Shown one piece after another: positions 17,150 to 26,298 of a stretch of 34,450 bases of DNA. The stretch's first letter is position 1, and the number at the start of each line of letters is the position of its first letter. Source of the stretch: Myxococcota bacterium (lineage in GTDB: Bacteria; Myxococcota_A; UBA9160; UBA4427); the NCBI GenBank assembly GCA_028284295.1, contig JANQSB010000443.1, forward strand, positions 1 through 34,450, written 5' to 3'. Position numbers and translations under genes: made by a program. The notes under the pieces are model-generated. The model did no database searches and was not told where the DNA came from. It worked only from the letters and a program-made list of their open reading frames with translations.

Positions 17150-17728
17150 TCAGCTCCAGGAGAAGTGGCCGATCGCGCGTCGACCCTCCCGATCGATCTC
17201 GAAGCTCAACTCGGGGTCCTTGGGCTTCTCGAGGTCGAAGACGCCGAGACAGATCCCGTGCCAGCAGTGCAGGTAGCCGGGGGACTCGAAGGCCTGGGGA
17301 GCGATGTCGTCGAGGTGCAGCTCGCAGTGGTTGTCGTCGAGGGGGACGAAGCGCGGCGCGCAGAAGTCGCGGTAGGCGAGGGTCCAGCCCTTGGGGACCA
17401 TCTTGATCAGCTTGCCGGGTCGGGCGCCGAAGATCCGCAGGGCTCCGGACACGAAGTTCTTGAGCAGCGGCTTCTCGATGAGCTGCGAGATGCTCTGGCG
17501 CCAGCACTGGATCGCGTCGTCGCGGCCGAGGACCTCGAGGGTGGCATCCATCAGCCAGTGGTCGTGCTCGAACTCGAGCCACGAGATCCCCGGGGTCTCG
17601 TCGATGGCCGTGAGCGAGGCCTCGGGGATGCGCTCGCGGATGCGACGCAGGGAGCCCGGTCGATAGACATCCGTGAAGGCGACGTTGTCGCGCGCGGCGC
17701 TGGCGCGTGCGGCGGGGCTGCGACTCAT
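17150..17728 (-). CDS. Uncharacterised soluble protein
   Basis: 192-aa ORF with a normal protein composition and no recognisable motif. Confidence 0.65.
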   Translation of the reverse strand: MSRSPAARASAARDNVAFTDVYRPGSLRRIRERIPEASLTAIDETPGISWLEFEHDHWLMDATLEVLGRDDAIQCWRQSISQLIEKPLLKNFVSGALRIFGARPGKLIKMVPKGWTLAYRDFCAPRFVPLDDNHCELHLDDIAPQAFESPGYLHCWHGICLGVFDLEKPKDPELSFEIDREGRRAIGHFSWS

Positions 17729-17849
17729 GACGACCTCCGTCGGGCGAGTCCGACTCATCGGCCGAAAGGGCGGACGCCCTGAGCGAGCGCCCTTCCGGAA
17801 GCCCTATGCTGCGGGCTCGATTGGAGCGGGAACGGGGGAGGCGGGGCGA

Positions 17850-19337
17850 GTGGTAGCGCGAGTCTCGATCGGTGGCTGCCAGCGGCCGTCCCGGCCCGGA
17901 CAGCCGCTCCCGGTCCTCCTGGGCGCCCTCCTCCTGTTAGGCTGCACGGGAGCCGATCCCAGCCCGCCCAACGTGCTGCTCGTCGTGGTGGACACCCTGA
18001 GGGCGGACCACGTCGGCGCCTACGGCTACCCGCGGCCCACGAGCCCGCGACTCGATGCGCTGGCCGACGAGGGCGTCCTGTTCCGCCGCTGCGCGGCGGT
18101 GGCCAACTGGACCCTGCCCAGCCACGCCTCGATGTTGACCGGGCTGCTCCCGCCCGCTCATGGCGCCCACCGTGTCGCTCCCGGTGCGGCGAGCGTGGAG
18201 CACGAGGAGCCCGCGGGCGCGATCGCCCGGGATGCGCCGAGCCTGGCGGAGGCGCTCCAGGGAGCGGGCTACCGGACCGCAGGCATCGTGGCGAACTGGT
18301 GGTGGCTGGGAGCCGCCTATGGCTTCGACCGCGGCTTCGACCACTACGATCATCGCGGTGGCCGGCCGCCCTGGGTCTACCGGAGAGCGCGGCCGATCAG
18401 CGACGCGGCCATCGCATGGCTCGAAGAGGGACTCGGAGGCGAGGGTCGTCGGCCCTTCTTCCTGCTGCTCAACTACATGGACCCGCACATCCCCTATCTG
18501 CCACCGAAGCGCTTCCTCGAGCGCTTCGGTGCCGGAGCGACGGGTGACGAGCTCGAGAAGTCCTGGATCTTCTTTCACGAGACCCAGTCGGCGGTGACCC
18601 GCGAGGGCCGGCCCCCCGCGCCCGCGCTCCTGGAGCGCCTCGTCGATCGCTACGACGCGGAGATCGCGTTCGTGGATGCCGAGCTCGGTCGCGTCTTCGA
18701 CTGGCTTCGCGAGACCGGGCAGTGGCAGGACACGCTCGTCATCGTCACCTCCGACCACGGCGAGGCCTTCGGCGAGAACGGCGTCGCGGGCCACGGCGTC
18801 CTGCTCCACGAAGCGGAGCTCGCCGTGCCCCTGATCGTGAAGCTGCCTTCCGCAGCGTCTGGGTCGATCGATGCGGCTGGCAGGGTGGTGGAGCAGCGCG
18901 TGCAGCACGTCGACCTGCTGCCCACGGTGTTGGAGGTCGCTCGTGTTCCGGACTCGGGTGGTCACCACGGTCGCTCGCTGCTGCGGGAACTGGCTGGCGA
19001 GGTCGCGGGCGAGCGCGACGCCCTGGCCGTCGCGTACGAACGCGAGCGCATCGCTCGCCTGCGGCCCTCGCTCGCGGGGGAACGCTGGGCGCTCTACCGC
19101 GACGACCTCAAGCTCGTCGCGCACGCCGACGGCCGTCGCGAGCTGTTCGACCTGGCCGCCGATCCGGGGGAGACGCGCGACCTGTCGGCCGAGAGGCCGC
19201 ACGAGCTGCGCTCCCTCTCGGACTCGCTCGCCGAGAAGCAGCGGACACTGGAGCCGCTCGACCGTGGGGAGCCGGTGACGAGGGCTCCGGATGCCGACAC
19301 GCGCGAGAAGCTGCGCGCGCTGGGGTACTCGGACTGA
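17850..19337 (+). CDS. Sulfatase-superfamily lipoprotein (alkaline-phosphatase fold)
   Basis: Lipobox LLLGCTGA; NVLLVVVDTLRADHVG; WTLPSHASMLTG; TSDHGEAFGENG; GTG start with SD-like gggagg. Confidence 0.88.
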   Translation: MVARVSIGGCQRPSRPGQPLPVLLGALLLLGCTGADPSPPNVLLVVVDTLRADHVGAYGYPRPTSPRLDALADEGVLFRRCAAVANWTLPSHASMLTGLLPPAHGAHRVAPGAASVEHEEPAGAIARDAPSLAEALQGAGYRTAGIVANWWWLGAAYGFDRGFDHYDHRGGRPPWVYRRARPISDAAIAWLEEGLGGEGRRPFFLLLNYMDPHIPYLPPKRFLERFGAGATGDELEKSWIFFHETQSAVTREGRPPAPALLERLVDRYDAEIAFVDAELGRVFDWLRETGQWQDTLVIVTSDHGEAFGENGVAGHGVLLHEAELAVPLIVKLPSAASGSIDAAGRVVEQRVQHVDLLPTVLEVARVPDSGGHHGRSLLRELAGEVAGERDALAVAYERERIARLRPSLAGERWALYRDDLKLVAHADGRRELFDLAADPGETRDLSAERPHELRSLSDSLAEKQRTLEPLDRGEPVTRAPDADTREKLRALGYSD

Positions 19338-19417
19338 GGCGAGCCCCTCGGGCTCGCTCCGCGCGTCGGCTCGGTCCCCTCCTTCAGGTCGGCCGCGCGT
19401 TCGGTCGATCCGGAGCC

Positions 19418-20527
19418 ATGGCGAGCTTGCCCGAAGCAGAGGAGCGGCCGGAGTTCCGCTTCGGCGAAGGGCGGATCAGTGGCGTCCTGTCGGTGTTCCT
19501 GGGCGCCCTCTGCGTGCTGGCGGTGCTCTGCTTCCGCTACCCCGAGCTGCTCACGACCCCGGAGCTGCGAGCCGTGCTGCCGCTCGACCTCGTGCGGGTG
19601 GTCCTGTTCTGTGCGAACGCGCTGGCACTCCTCTTCGGGGCGCTCTGCTTCGCGCTCGGAGGGCAGCGGCGGCTCGCCTTCACGGGAATCGCGCTCGCCG
19701 CCCTGGCCGTCGGGCTGGGAGGGTCGTGGGTCGAGACGCCCGAGTCGGTGGAGTCGGCGCGCTACGTCGGCGTCGACTGGTTCGTCCTCGACCTGCTCGT
19801 CCTCGCCCTCGTCTTCCTGCCGCTGGAGCGCTTTCTCGCCCTCCACCCCCGGCAGTACGTCTTCCGGCGGGGCTGGCGCACCGATCTCGCGCACTTCTTC
19901 GTCAGCCATCTGCTGGTGCAGCTGACGGTTCTGCTCACCCTCTCGCCCGCGAAGCTCCTCCTCTCCGGAGTGGTCGACCCGGACTTCCAGGCGCGGGTGG
20001 CCGCCCTGCCCCTGGCGGTCCAGTTCGTGCTGGCGCTGGTCCTCGCCGATCTCTTCCAGTACGCGGCCCATCGCGCGATGCACACCGTGCCGGCGCTGTG
20101 GCGATTCCACGCGATCCACCACTCCTCGACCTGCATGGACTGGCTGGCGGGCTCGCGGCTCCACCTGGTGGACATCGTGATCACGCGCGCGATGAGCTTC
20201 CTGCCGCTCTTCGCGCTCGGAGTCGACGACACCGCGCTCACCGCCTACCTCGTGTTCGTGTCCTTTCAGGCGGTGTGGATCCACGCCAACCTGCGAACCC
20301 GCATCGGTCCGCTGCGTTGGCTCCTGGCCTCCCCCGAGTTCCACCACTGGCACCACAGTGCCGAGAAGGAGGCGGTCGATCGCAACTTCGCGGTCCACCT
20401 GCCGTGGCTCGATCGGCTCTTCGGCACCGCCTACCTTCCGGATCGCTGGCCCGAGCGCTACGGCATCGAGGGAGACCCGGTGCCCGAGAGCTGGCCCGCC
20501 CAGCTCGTCTGGCCCTTCCGTGGCTGA
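19418..20527 (+). CDS. Sterol desaturase / fatty acid hydroxylase family membrane protein
   Basis: Histidine clusters HRAMH, HAIHHSS and HHWHHS among TM helices. Confidence 0.9.
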   Translation: MASLPEAEERPEFRFGEGRISGVLSVFLGALCVLAVLCFRYPELLTTPELRAVLPLDLVRVVLFCANALALLFGALCFALGGQRRLAFTGIALAALAVGLGGSWVETPESVESARYVGVDWFVLDLLVLALVFLPLERFLALHPRQYVFRRGWRTDLAHFFVSHLLVQLTVLLTLSPAKLLLSGVVDPDFQARVAALPLAVQFVLALVLADLFQYAAHRAMHTVPALWRFHAIHHSSTCMDWLAGSRLHLVDIVITRAMSFLPLFALGVDDTALTAYLVFVSFQAVWIHANLRTRIGPLRWLLASPEFHHWHHSAEKEAVDRNFAVHLPWLDRLFGTAYLPDRWPERYGIEGDPVPESWPAQLVWPFRG

Positions 20528-20558
20528 GAGCCCGTCCCCGGCTCCCTTCGTTCCGGGT

Positions 20559-21512
20559 CTAGTCGCGCAGGACGAAGACGTTGACCCGGTGCTCGCAGCT
20601 CTGGCGCTCCTCGGCGCCTTCGGGGGTGTCGGGAGCGTCGAAGGCGGAGTGGAAGCACGCGCGGACGCGCCGGGGGTCCCCGTCCTTGGCGCAATCGAAG
20701 TTGTTGAAGGCGAGCACCTCGTCGACGTGCATCTCCGGGTAGTAGTACCACTCCTGCGCTTCCCGATAGCGCAGGCCGAGCTGGGTGGTGGGCTTGCCGG
20801 TCGGCGTGATGCCATGGAGCGCCAGCGGCACCCGGTCGTCGGGCCGCACCGTGTCCGGTCGGCAGAGCCCGAGCGGCATGTGCCGGACCGGTCCCTGCAT
20901 GCCCACGGGCCGCCACAGGTCGATCACCACGAACGCTTCGACGTCGTCCTGCTCGTAGCGGCTTCGCCAGGCCGCCGCGATCTCGGGACCCGTGAAGGCG
21001 GCGAGGCCCTGCTGGAAGTCGTCCGGGCCGATACCGAAGTCCTGGTGCACACCGTTCGCATAGCCTGCGGGTTGGCCCGGCCCGCGCCGCGTGGGCGGCC
21101 CCTGCCAGAGCTCGAGCTTGCGACCGGGAAGCAGCTGTGACCGGATCAGCGCCTCGGACTCCGGTCCGTACACGCGCAGCACCGCGTTGTCGGGCGGCTG
21201 CACGCCGGGGTCGGCGTCCCAGTCCTCCACCGCCGACTCGTGATCGAGCAGCACGAAGCCGTGGGCGCCGAAGAAGTCGGCGGGTGTCCGGGCTTCGCGG
21301 GCTGCCCGCTGGAGCGCGCGCGCGTCGCGAATCCGCAGGCGGGGCAGCTCTTCGGCGGGGATCATCCCCTCGGCGGGCGAGTCGATCGTCATCTCGACGG
21401 GTGCGTCGCACCGGAAGTCCGACGGGAAGAAGCCGTAGAGGATCGCTTCGACGCTGCGGTCCCGGGTGTCGGCCTCGTCCGACGAGGTCGTGGCGCTTGC
21501 GGTCTCGGTCAT
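20559..21512 (-). CDS. CmcJ/NvfI-like non-heme oxidoreductase
   Basis: VHQDFG...FVVIDLWRP...CFHSAFDAPDTPEGAEERQSCEHRVNVFVL arrangement typical of the family. Confidence 0.7.
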   Translation of the reverse strand: MTETASATTSSDEADTRDRSVEAILYGFFPSDFRCDAPVEMTIDSPAEGMIPAEELPRLRIRDARALQRAAREARTPADFFGAHGFVLLDHESAVEDWDADPGVQPPDNAVLRVYGPESEALIRSQLLPGRKLELWQGPPTRRGPGQPAGYANGVHQDFGIGPDDFQQGLAAFTGPEIAAAWRSRYEQDDVEAFVVIDLWRPVGMQGPVRHMPLGLCRPDTVRPDDRVPLALHGITPTGKPTTQLGLRYREAQEWYYYPEMHVDEVLAFNNFDCAKDGDPRRVRACFHSAFDAPDTPEGAEERQSCEHRVNVFVLRD

Positions 21513-21666
21513 CGGGGGGCTCCGATTCGTCCGCGATGTTGGGGCGCGATGGAGCGACGGTCCAGCACGGGAAGGATGCCAGGCCGCACGCGGTCATCAA
21601 CCCCGACTCCCGTGCTATCTCCTGGGCTCTGCGTCGACTCGCTGCCGACCCCCAGGAGACCCCCCC

Positions 21667-22854
21667 GTGCGAACCGAGCTCTGCGACCTCTTCGGCATCG
21701 ACGTGCCGATCTTCGCCTTCAGCCACTGCCGCGACGTGGTCGCCGCGGTGAGCAACGCGGGAGGGCTCGGTGTGCTCGGCGCTCTGGCCTTCTCGCCCGA
21801 ACAGCTCGAGCTCGAGCTCCGCTGGATCGACGACAACGTCGACGGCAAGCCCTACGGCGTCGATACGGTCATGCCCATGAGCTACGCGGGCAAGGACGAG
21901 GGGCTCGGGAAGAAGAACGAGAGTACCGGGGAGGTGGACGCCAGCGTCTTCCAGAAGCTGATTCCCGACGAGACCCGCGAGTGGATCGAGAGCGTGCTCG
22001 AAGAGTACGAGGTGCCGCCCCTGCCCGACGACTACGACTCCGGCGACGGCGGCGTGGGCGGGGGGTCGACGGGTCTGCTGGGCTGGACGGATGGCGGGGC
22101 GCGCAATCACGTCGACGTCGCTCTCCGGCACGAAGGCGTCAAGCTGCTCGTCAATGCTCTCGGTCCGCCGCCCAAGGACATCATCGACCTGGCCCACGAG
22201 CACGGCGTCAAGGTGGCGGCACTCACCGGTGCGGTCGAGCACGCCCAGCGTCAGAAGCAGGCCGGCGTCGACATCATCGTGGCCCAGGGAACCGAAGCCG
22301 GGGGACATACGGGGGAGATCGGCTCGATGGTGCTCATTCCGGACATCGTGGATGCCGTCGCGCCCACGCCGGTGCTTGGCGCGGGAGGCATCGCGAACGG
22401 GCGCCAGGCGGCTGCTGCCATGGCGCTCGGCGCGGCCGGGGTCTGGACCGGATCGGTGTGGCTCACGGTGCGCGAGGCCGACGTGTCGCCGTTGGTGAAG
22501 GGCAAGCTCTTCGCGGCGCGCCCGAAGGACGCGGTTCGATCCCGTTCGCTCTCCGGCAAGCCCGCGCGGCTGCTCCGCACCGGCTGGACCGAAGCCTGGG
22601 AGCGGGACGACTGTCCGGGGACGCTGCCGATGCCCCTGCAGTACATGGCCTGCTCCGAGGCCCAGACCCGGATCGGGCTGGCCGCCCGCAAGGAGGGCGC
22701 ACGAGCCCGCGATCTGGTGGGGATGCCCGTCGGCCAGGTCGTCGGACGCCTCGAAGAGGAGCTGGGCACGGCCGACGTCGTCTACCGCTTCATCGACGAG
22801 TTCGTCGACGCGGTCGAACGGCTGCAGAAGAGCCTCGACGCGGCGAAGGAATAG
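21667..22854 (+). CDS. Nitronate monooxygenase-family flavoprotein
   Basis: DVPIFAFSHCRDVVAAVSNAGGLGVLGA; IIVAQGTEAGGHTGEIGSMVLIPDIVDA; GAGGIANGRQAAAAMALGAAGVWTGS; AGGAG-type SD. Confidence 0.92.
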   Translation: MRTELCDLFGIDVPIFAFSHCRDVVAAVSNAGGLGVLGALAFSPEQLELELRWIDDNVDGKPYGVDTVMPMSYAGKDEGLGKKNESTGEVDASVFQKLIPDETREWIESVLEEYEVPPLPDDYDSGDGGVGGGSTGLLGWTDGGARNHVDVALRHEGVKLLVNALGPPPKDIIDLAHEHGVKVAALTGAVEHAQRQKQAGVDIIVAQGTEAGGHTGEIGSMVLIPDIVDAVAPTPVLGAGGIANGRQAAAAMALGAAGVWTGSVWLTVREADVSPLVKGKLFAARPKDAVRSRSLSGKPARLLRTGWTEAWERDDCPGTLPMPLQYMACSEAQTRIGLAARKEGARARDLVGMPVGQVVGRLEEELGTADVVYRFIDEFVDAVERLQKSLDAAKE

Positions 22855-22861
22855 TCGAGTC

Positions 22862-23806
22862 GTGCTCAAGGCCGTCGCGGCCGTCGTCGGGGTGCTCGTC
22901 GTGCTGATGACGTGGCAGCACCTCCGCTATCTCGGCGCCCGCCGGGATCAGGTGCAGGACCGACAACCGCTCCTCCATGCGTCCGACGCCTTCCACGTCA
23001 TGAGCTTCCTGCGGCTGCGCGACGACGACGAGCCGGTCGGCAGTGTCGACCCCACCGACGCTCTGCGCGTACTGCGGCGCGCGATCGAGACGCAGAGCGG
23101 CCGGGTCGTGTACGCCGGGCAGGCTGCCTTCACCCGGCCTTCGGATCAGCTGAGCGAGCTCTTCGGCGACTCTCCCGCCGACGCGCGCACGTCCGGGCAG
23201 TGGGATGCGGTGCTGCTGTCGCAGTATCCCTCGCGGGAGCACTACGACGCGGCAGCGGCGAGCGGGCCGCTGCGGGAGGCCCGCGCCGCGTTCTCGCGAA
23301 GCTACGACCACGGCATGAAGCGCCCGGTCGTGCTGAACCTGCTCATTCCCCAGGGCCTGCTGGCACTGCGGGCGACGGATCTGCTGCGCGGGCGCTTTGC
23401 GCCGGAAGCGCTCGAAGCGATGCCGCCGGCCGAGCGGGGTTCCGGCCCGGCGGAGTTCGCGCCGGCGATCGACCGGCTCCACGCGCTCGCCGAGCTCAAC
23501 GACGATGCGGTGCTCGTCTTCAATCTGATCCAGCCCGGGAGCACGGATCAGCAGGAAGCGAACCGCTCCTACGGGCTGGAGATGTTGCGGCGCATGGCGG
23601 CTCTCGCTCACGGGCCGATGCACGCGGGACGGCCAGTCACCGTCGAGGGCAATGCCCGCTTCGAGCAGGCGATGCTCGTCTACTACCCCGGCGCGAGCTA
23701 CTTCGCGGAGCTGATCGGCAGCCGCTTCTTCCAGGGCATCATCGGCGACAAGCAGCTGGGGGACACCCAGGCGGTCGCGACCGTTCCGGTCCTCTCTCGG
23801 CTGTGA
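22862..23806 (+). CDS. Membrane-anchored protein with two DUF1330-like (dimeric alpha-beta barrel) halves
   Basis: N-terminal TM; repeated pattern of beta-strand / YxxEMLRR / YYPxxxxFAELIxSxxFQ. Confidence 0.55.
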   Translation: MLKAVAAVVGVLVVLMTWQHLRYLGARRDQVQDRQPLLHASDAFHVMSFLRLRDDDEPVGSVDPTDALRVLRRAIETQSGRVVYAGQAAFTRPSDQLSELFGDSPADARTSGQWDAVLLSQYPSREHYDAAAASGPLREARAAFSRSYDHGMKRPVVLNLLIPQGLLALRATDLLRGRFAPEALEAMPPAERGSGPAEFAPAIDRLHALAELNDDAVLVFNLIQPGSTDQQEANRSYGLEMLRRMAALAHGPMHAGRPVTVEGNARFEQAMLVYYPGASYFAELIGSRFFQGIIGDKQLGDTQAVATVPVLSRL

Positions 23807-24876
23807 GGCCCCGGGCGGATCGCGAGACGGTCGCCACGGCCTTCAAGCTGCAGGCGGGCTACTCGAAGTTCCTGGGCTCCGCCCTCTATGCCGGACTGGC
23901 GGATCGCGCTCGCGCGGACGTCGAGGCCGAAGGCCCGGTGTGGCAGCTGGTGCGGGACTTCGAAGGCGATCCGCTCACGGGCTTCCTGCCCCTGCGCGTC
24001 TTCGGTGCGGTGCACGCCGAGGCGCTGTCGGGTGACGCGCCCGAGCTCGCGCGCTTCTATCCCACCGCGGGCGGTCGTGCGGACCCGGTGGCCGCCTGGC
24101 CGCACTTCCGGGCTCTGGTCGACGGCGCCCGCGAGCGCCTGCGTCCCCGGCTGGAGCGCTTCCCGCAGACCAACGAGGTGCGCCGCACCGCGGGCCTGCT
24201 GGGTGGCTTCCTGACCGTGGCCCGGCAGGCGCGGCTGCCGATCCGCTTGCTCGAGCTCGGGTGCAGCGCCGGGCTCAATCTGCAGTGGAGTCGCTTCCGC
24301 TTCGAGCTCGGCTGCTGGTCGTGGGGGAGTCCCGAATCGCCCGTCCGCATCCAGGCGGACTGGCAGGGAAGTCCGCCCGACGGGGCGGAGGTGTCCGTTC
24401 GGGTCGTCGAACGTCGAGGCTGCGACATCGCTCCGCGCTCGATCGACGACGAGCGGGCGGTGCGCGACCTCGAGTGCTTCGTGTGGGCCGACCAGCCGGA
24501 GCGCCTGGTGGAGCTGCGAGCCGCGGTCGGAATCGCCCGCCAGGATCCTCCGCGGATCGATCGGGCGTCCGCGGGTGACTGGCTTCCCGAGCAGCTGGAG
24601 TCGCTCACGGACGGGGTGTGCACGGTCGTCTATCACTCCTCGGTCTGGAGCTATCTCTCCGCGGACGAGCAGACGCGGGTGCGCGATCAGATCGCTGCTG
24701 CGGGGTCCTGCGCGAACGCGGACCGTCCGCTGGCGTGGCTGCGGGCCGAGGACTCGCCGGATCGTTCCCGGATCGAGCTGCGTCTCCGCAGCTGGCCCGG
24801 CGGCGAAGAGATCCGGCTCGGAGAGGGACACGCGCACGGGCGCCGGGTGATCTGGAGCCCCGGCTCCGCGCCTTGA
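23803..24876 (+). CDS. DUF2332-family protein
   Basis: FLTVARQARLPIRLLELGCSAGLNLQWSRFRFE; VYHSSVWSYLS; GTGA overlap with upstream gene. Confidence 0.8.
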   Translation: MRPRADRETVATAFKLQAGYSKFLGSALYAGLADRARADVEAEGPVWQLVRDFEGDPLTGFLPLRVFGAVHAEALSGDAPELARFYPTAGGRADPVAAWPHFRALVDGARERLRPRLERFPQTNEVRRTAGLLGGFLTVARQARLPIRLLELGCSAGLNLQWSRFRFELGCWSWGSPESPVRIQADWQGSPPDGAEVSVRVVERRGCDIAPRSIDDERAVRDLECFVWADQPERLVELRAAVGIARQDPPRIDRASAGDWLPEQLESLTDGVCTVVYHSSVWSYLSADEQTRVRDQIAAAGSCANADRPLAWLRAEDSPDRSRIELRLRSWPGGEEIRLGEGHAHGRRVIWSPGSAP

Positions 24877-25070
24877 AGCGGTTGCCCGGAGCCGGTCCCG
24901 GTCAGGCCTGGCTCGACGACTGGACGGAGGTCGCTGTCCGCCAGCAGGCGAACGCTTCGCGTTCGCTTGCTGCGGGATCTGCACTCCGTGCAGACCTTCC
25001 CTAGGTTCTCGGGATCGGGTGGAGTCCCCCGATCCCCCGACCCCCCGAGCGTCAGCGAACGAGGGACCCC

Positions 25071-26258
25071 GTGTCTTGGATCGATCTGAAGTCGGGGCTT
25101 CGCGATCGCAGCTTCCACCTCGTCGAGCTCGAATGTCTGCGGGGTCTGGCGATCTGGCTCGTGGTGCTGTTCCACACCTGCAGCATGGCCTTCTGGCGGG
25201 ACGACGGCTGGGAGGGACACGAGGTTCCCTGGCCGCTCGCCTTCGTGACGGCCGGTCGCACCGGCGTGACGCTCTTCTTCGTGCTGAGCGGCTTCCTGCT
25301 CTCGCTGCCCTTCCTGCGCGGCGCAGCGCTCGATCGACGAAGCGTGGGGCGCTTCTACGGGGCCCGGGTCCTGCGGATCGTGCCCGCCTACTACCTGGCG
25401 GTGGCTGTCGCGATCGCGTACACGGGCGAGATCGCGCTGGGCGCCGAGGCGCTCCTCTTCCGGGTCGTCGGCCTCGAGCTCTTCCCCTTCAACGCCGTGT
25501 GGTGGAGCCTGTCGACCGAGGTGCAGTTCTACCTGTTGCTGCCGCTCTTCATGTTCCTGCTGCGCCACCCGGCCGGGCGCGTGGTGCTGGTGATGGCAGG
25601 TCTGGTCTGGGCGGGGGCCTTCGCGGCCTCGCTCGCGGTGGACCGGGGTGCGCTGGGTGACTGGGCCGAGCCGGCGCGCAATTCCCTCTTCGGTCGTCTC
25701 CCCGCGTTCGGCTTCGGAATGGCGGTGGCGCTCTGGTACGCCCGCGGCAGACCCGGAGCCGAGAGGTGGTTGGCGAGCCGGTGGGCGGCCACGGCCGTCT
25801 GGGTCGTCCTCGTGCTGATCCTGGGCCAGCTCCTCGACCTCGCCACCCGGGTCGGGGAGGGGATGGTGTTCCGCGAGCTCCACTGGCTCCACGGGCTCGA
25901 GGCGCTGTGCTGGGCGCTCTTCCTCGCCGTCCTGGTCTCGGCGCGCCCCGTCGGCGCCGGGCTGCTCGTGAACTCCTTCTTCGCCTTCACGGGCAAGATC
26001 TCCTACTCGCTCTTCCTCGTACACCAGCCGATCCTCTTCTTCATGCTCTACCCGCTGGTGAGCTCGCTCGAGGCCGACGAGCTGCTGGTCTCGCCCTCGG
26101 TCTGGGGGCTCTCCGCGTTGGCGATCGCGGTGAGCTGCGCGGTCGCGCTCGTCACCTACCGCTGGGTGGAGCTGCCCTTCCTGCGGCTGAAGGAGCGGCT
26201 GCCGGCAGCGCCCCGGGCGGGCGACGAGGAGGTCGCGGTCGCGAGCGGTCGCGTCTAG
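25071..26258 (+). CDS. Acyltransferase 3 (OafA/YrhL-type) membrane protein
   Basis: ELECLRGLAIWLVVLFHT; FFVLSGFLLSLPF; GARVLRIVPAYY; KISYSLFLVHQP; GTG start with SD-like gaggga. Confidence 0.93.
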   Translation: MSWIDLKSGLRDRSFHLVELECLRGLAIWLVVLFHTCSMAFWRDDGWEGHEVPWPLAFVTAGRTGVTLFFVLSGFLLSLPFLRGAALDRRSVGRFYGARVLRIVPAYYLAVAVAIAYTGEIALGAEALLFRVVGLELFPFNAVWWSLSTEVQFYLLLPLFMFLLRHPAGRVVLVMAGLVWAGAFAASLAVDRGALGDWAEPARNSLFGRLPAFGFGMAVALWYARGRPGAERWLASRWAATAVWVVLVLILGQLLDLATRVGEGMVFRELHWLHGLEALCWALFLAVLVSARPVGAGLLVNSFFAFTGKISYSLFLVHQPILFFMLYPLVSSLEADELLVSPSVWGLSALAIAVSCAVALVTYRWVELPFLRLKERLPAAPRAGDEEVAVASGRV

Positions 26259-26298
26259 ACGAGCCCGGAGCCGCCCGTCTCCATCGACCGCCTCTCCC

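Noticed and set aside
19339-19357. GCGAGCCC-ctc-GGGCTCGC hairpin after the sulfatase-like gene as a terminator
   Set aside because: Clean 8-bp stem but no U tract; possible but not called as a feature
20458-22869. 803-aa minus-strand ORF
   Set aside because: Runs antisense to the nitronate monooxygenase and out of frame over the CmcJ-like gene; no coherent domain
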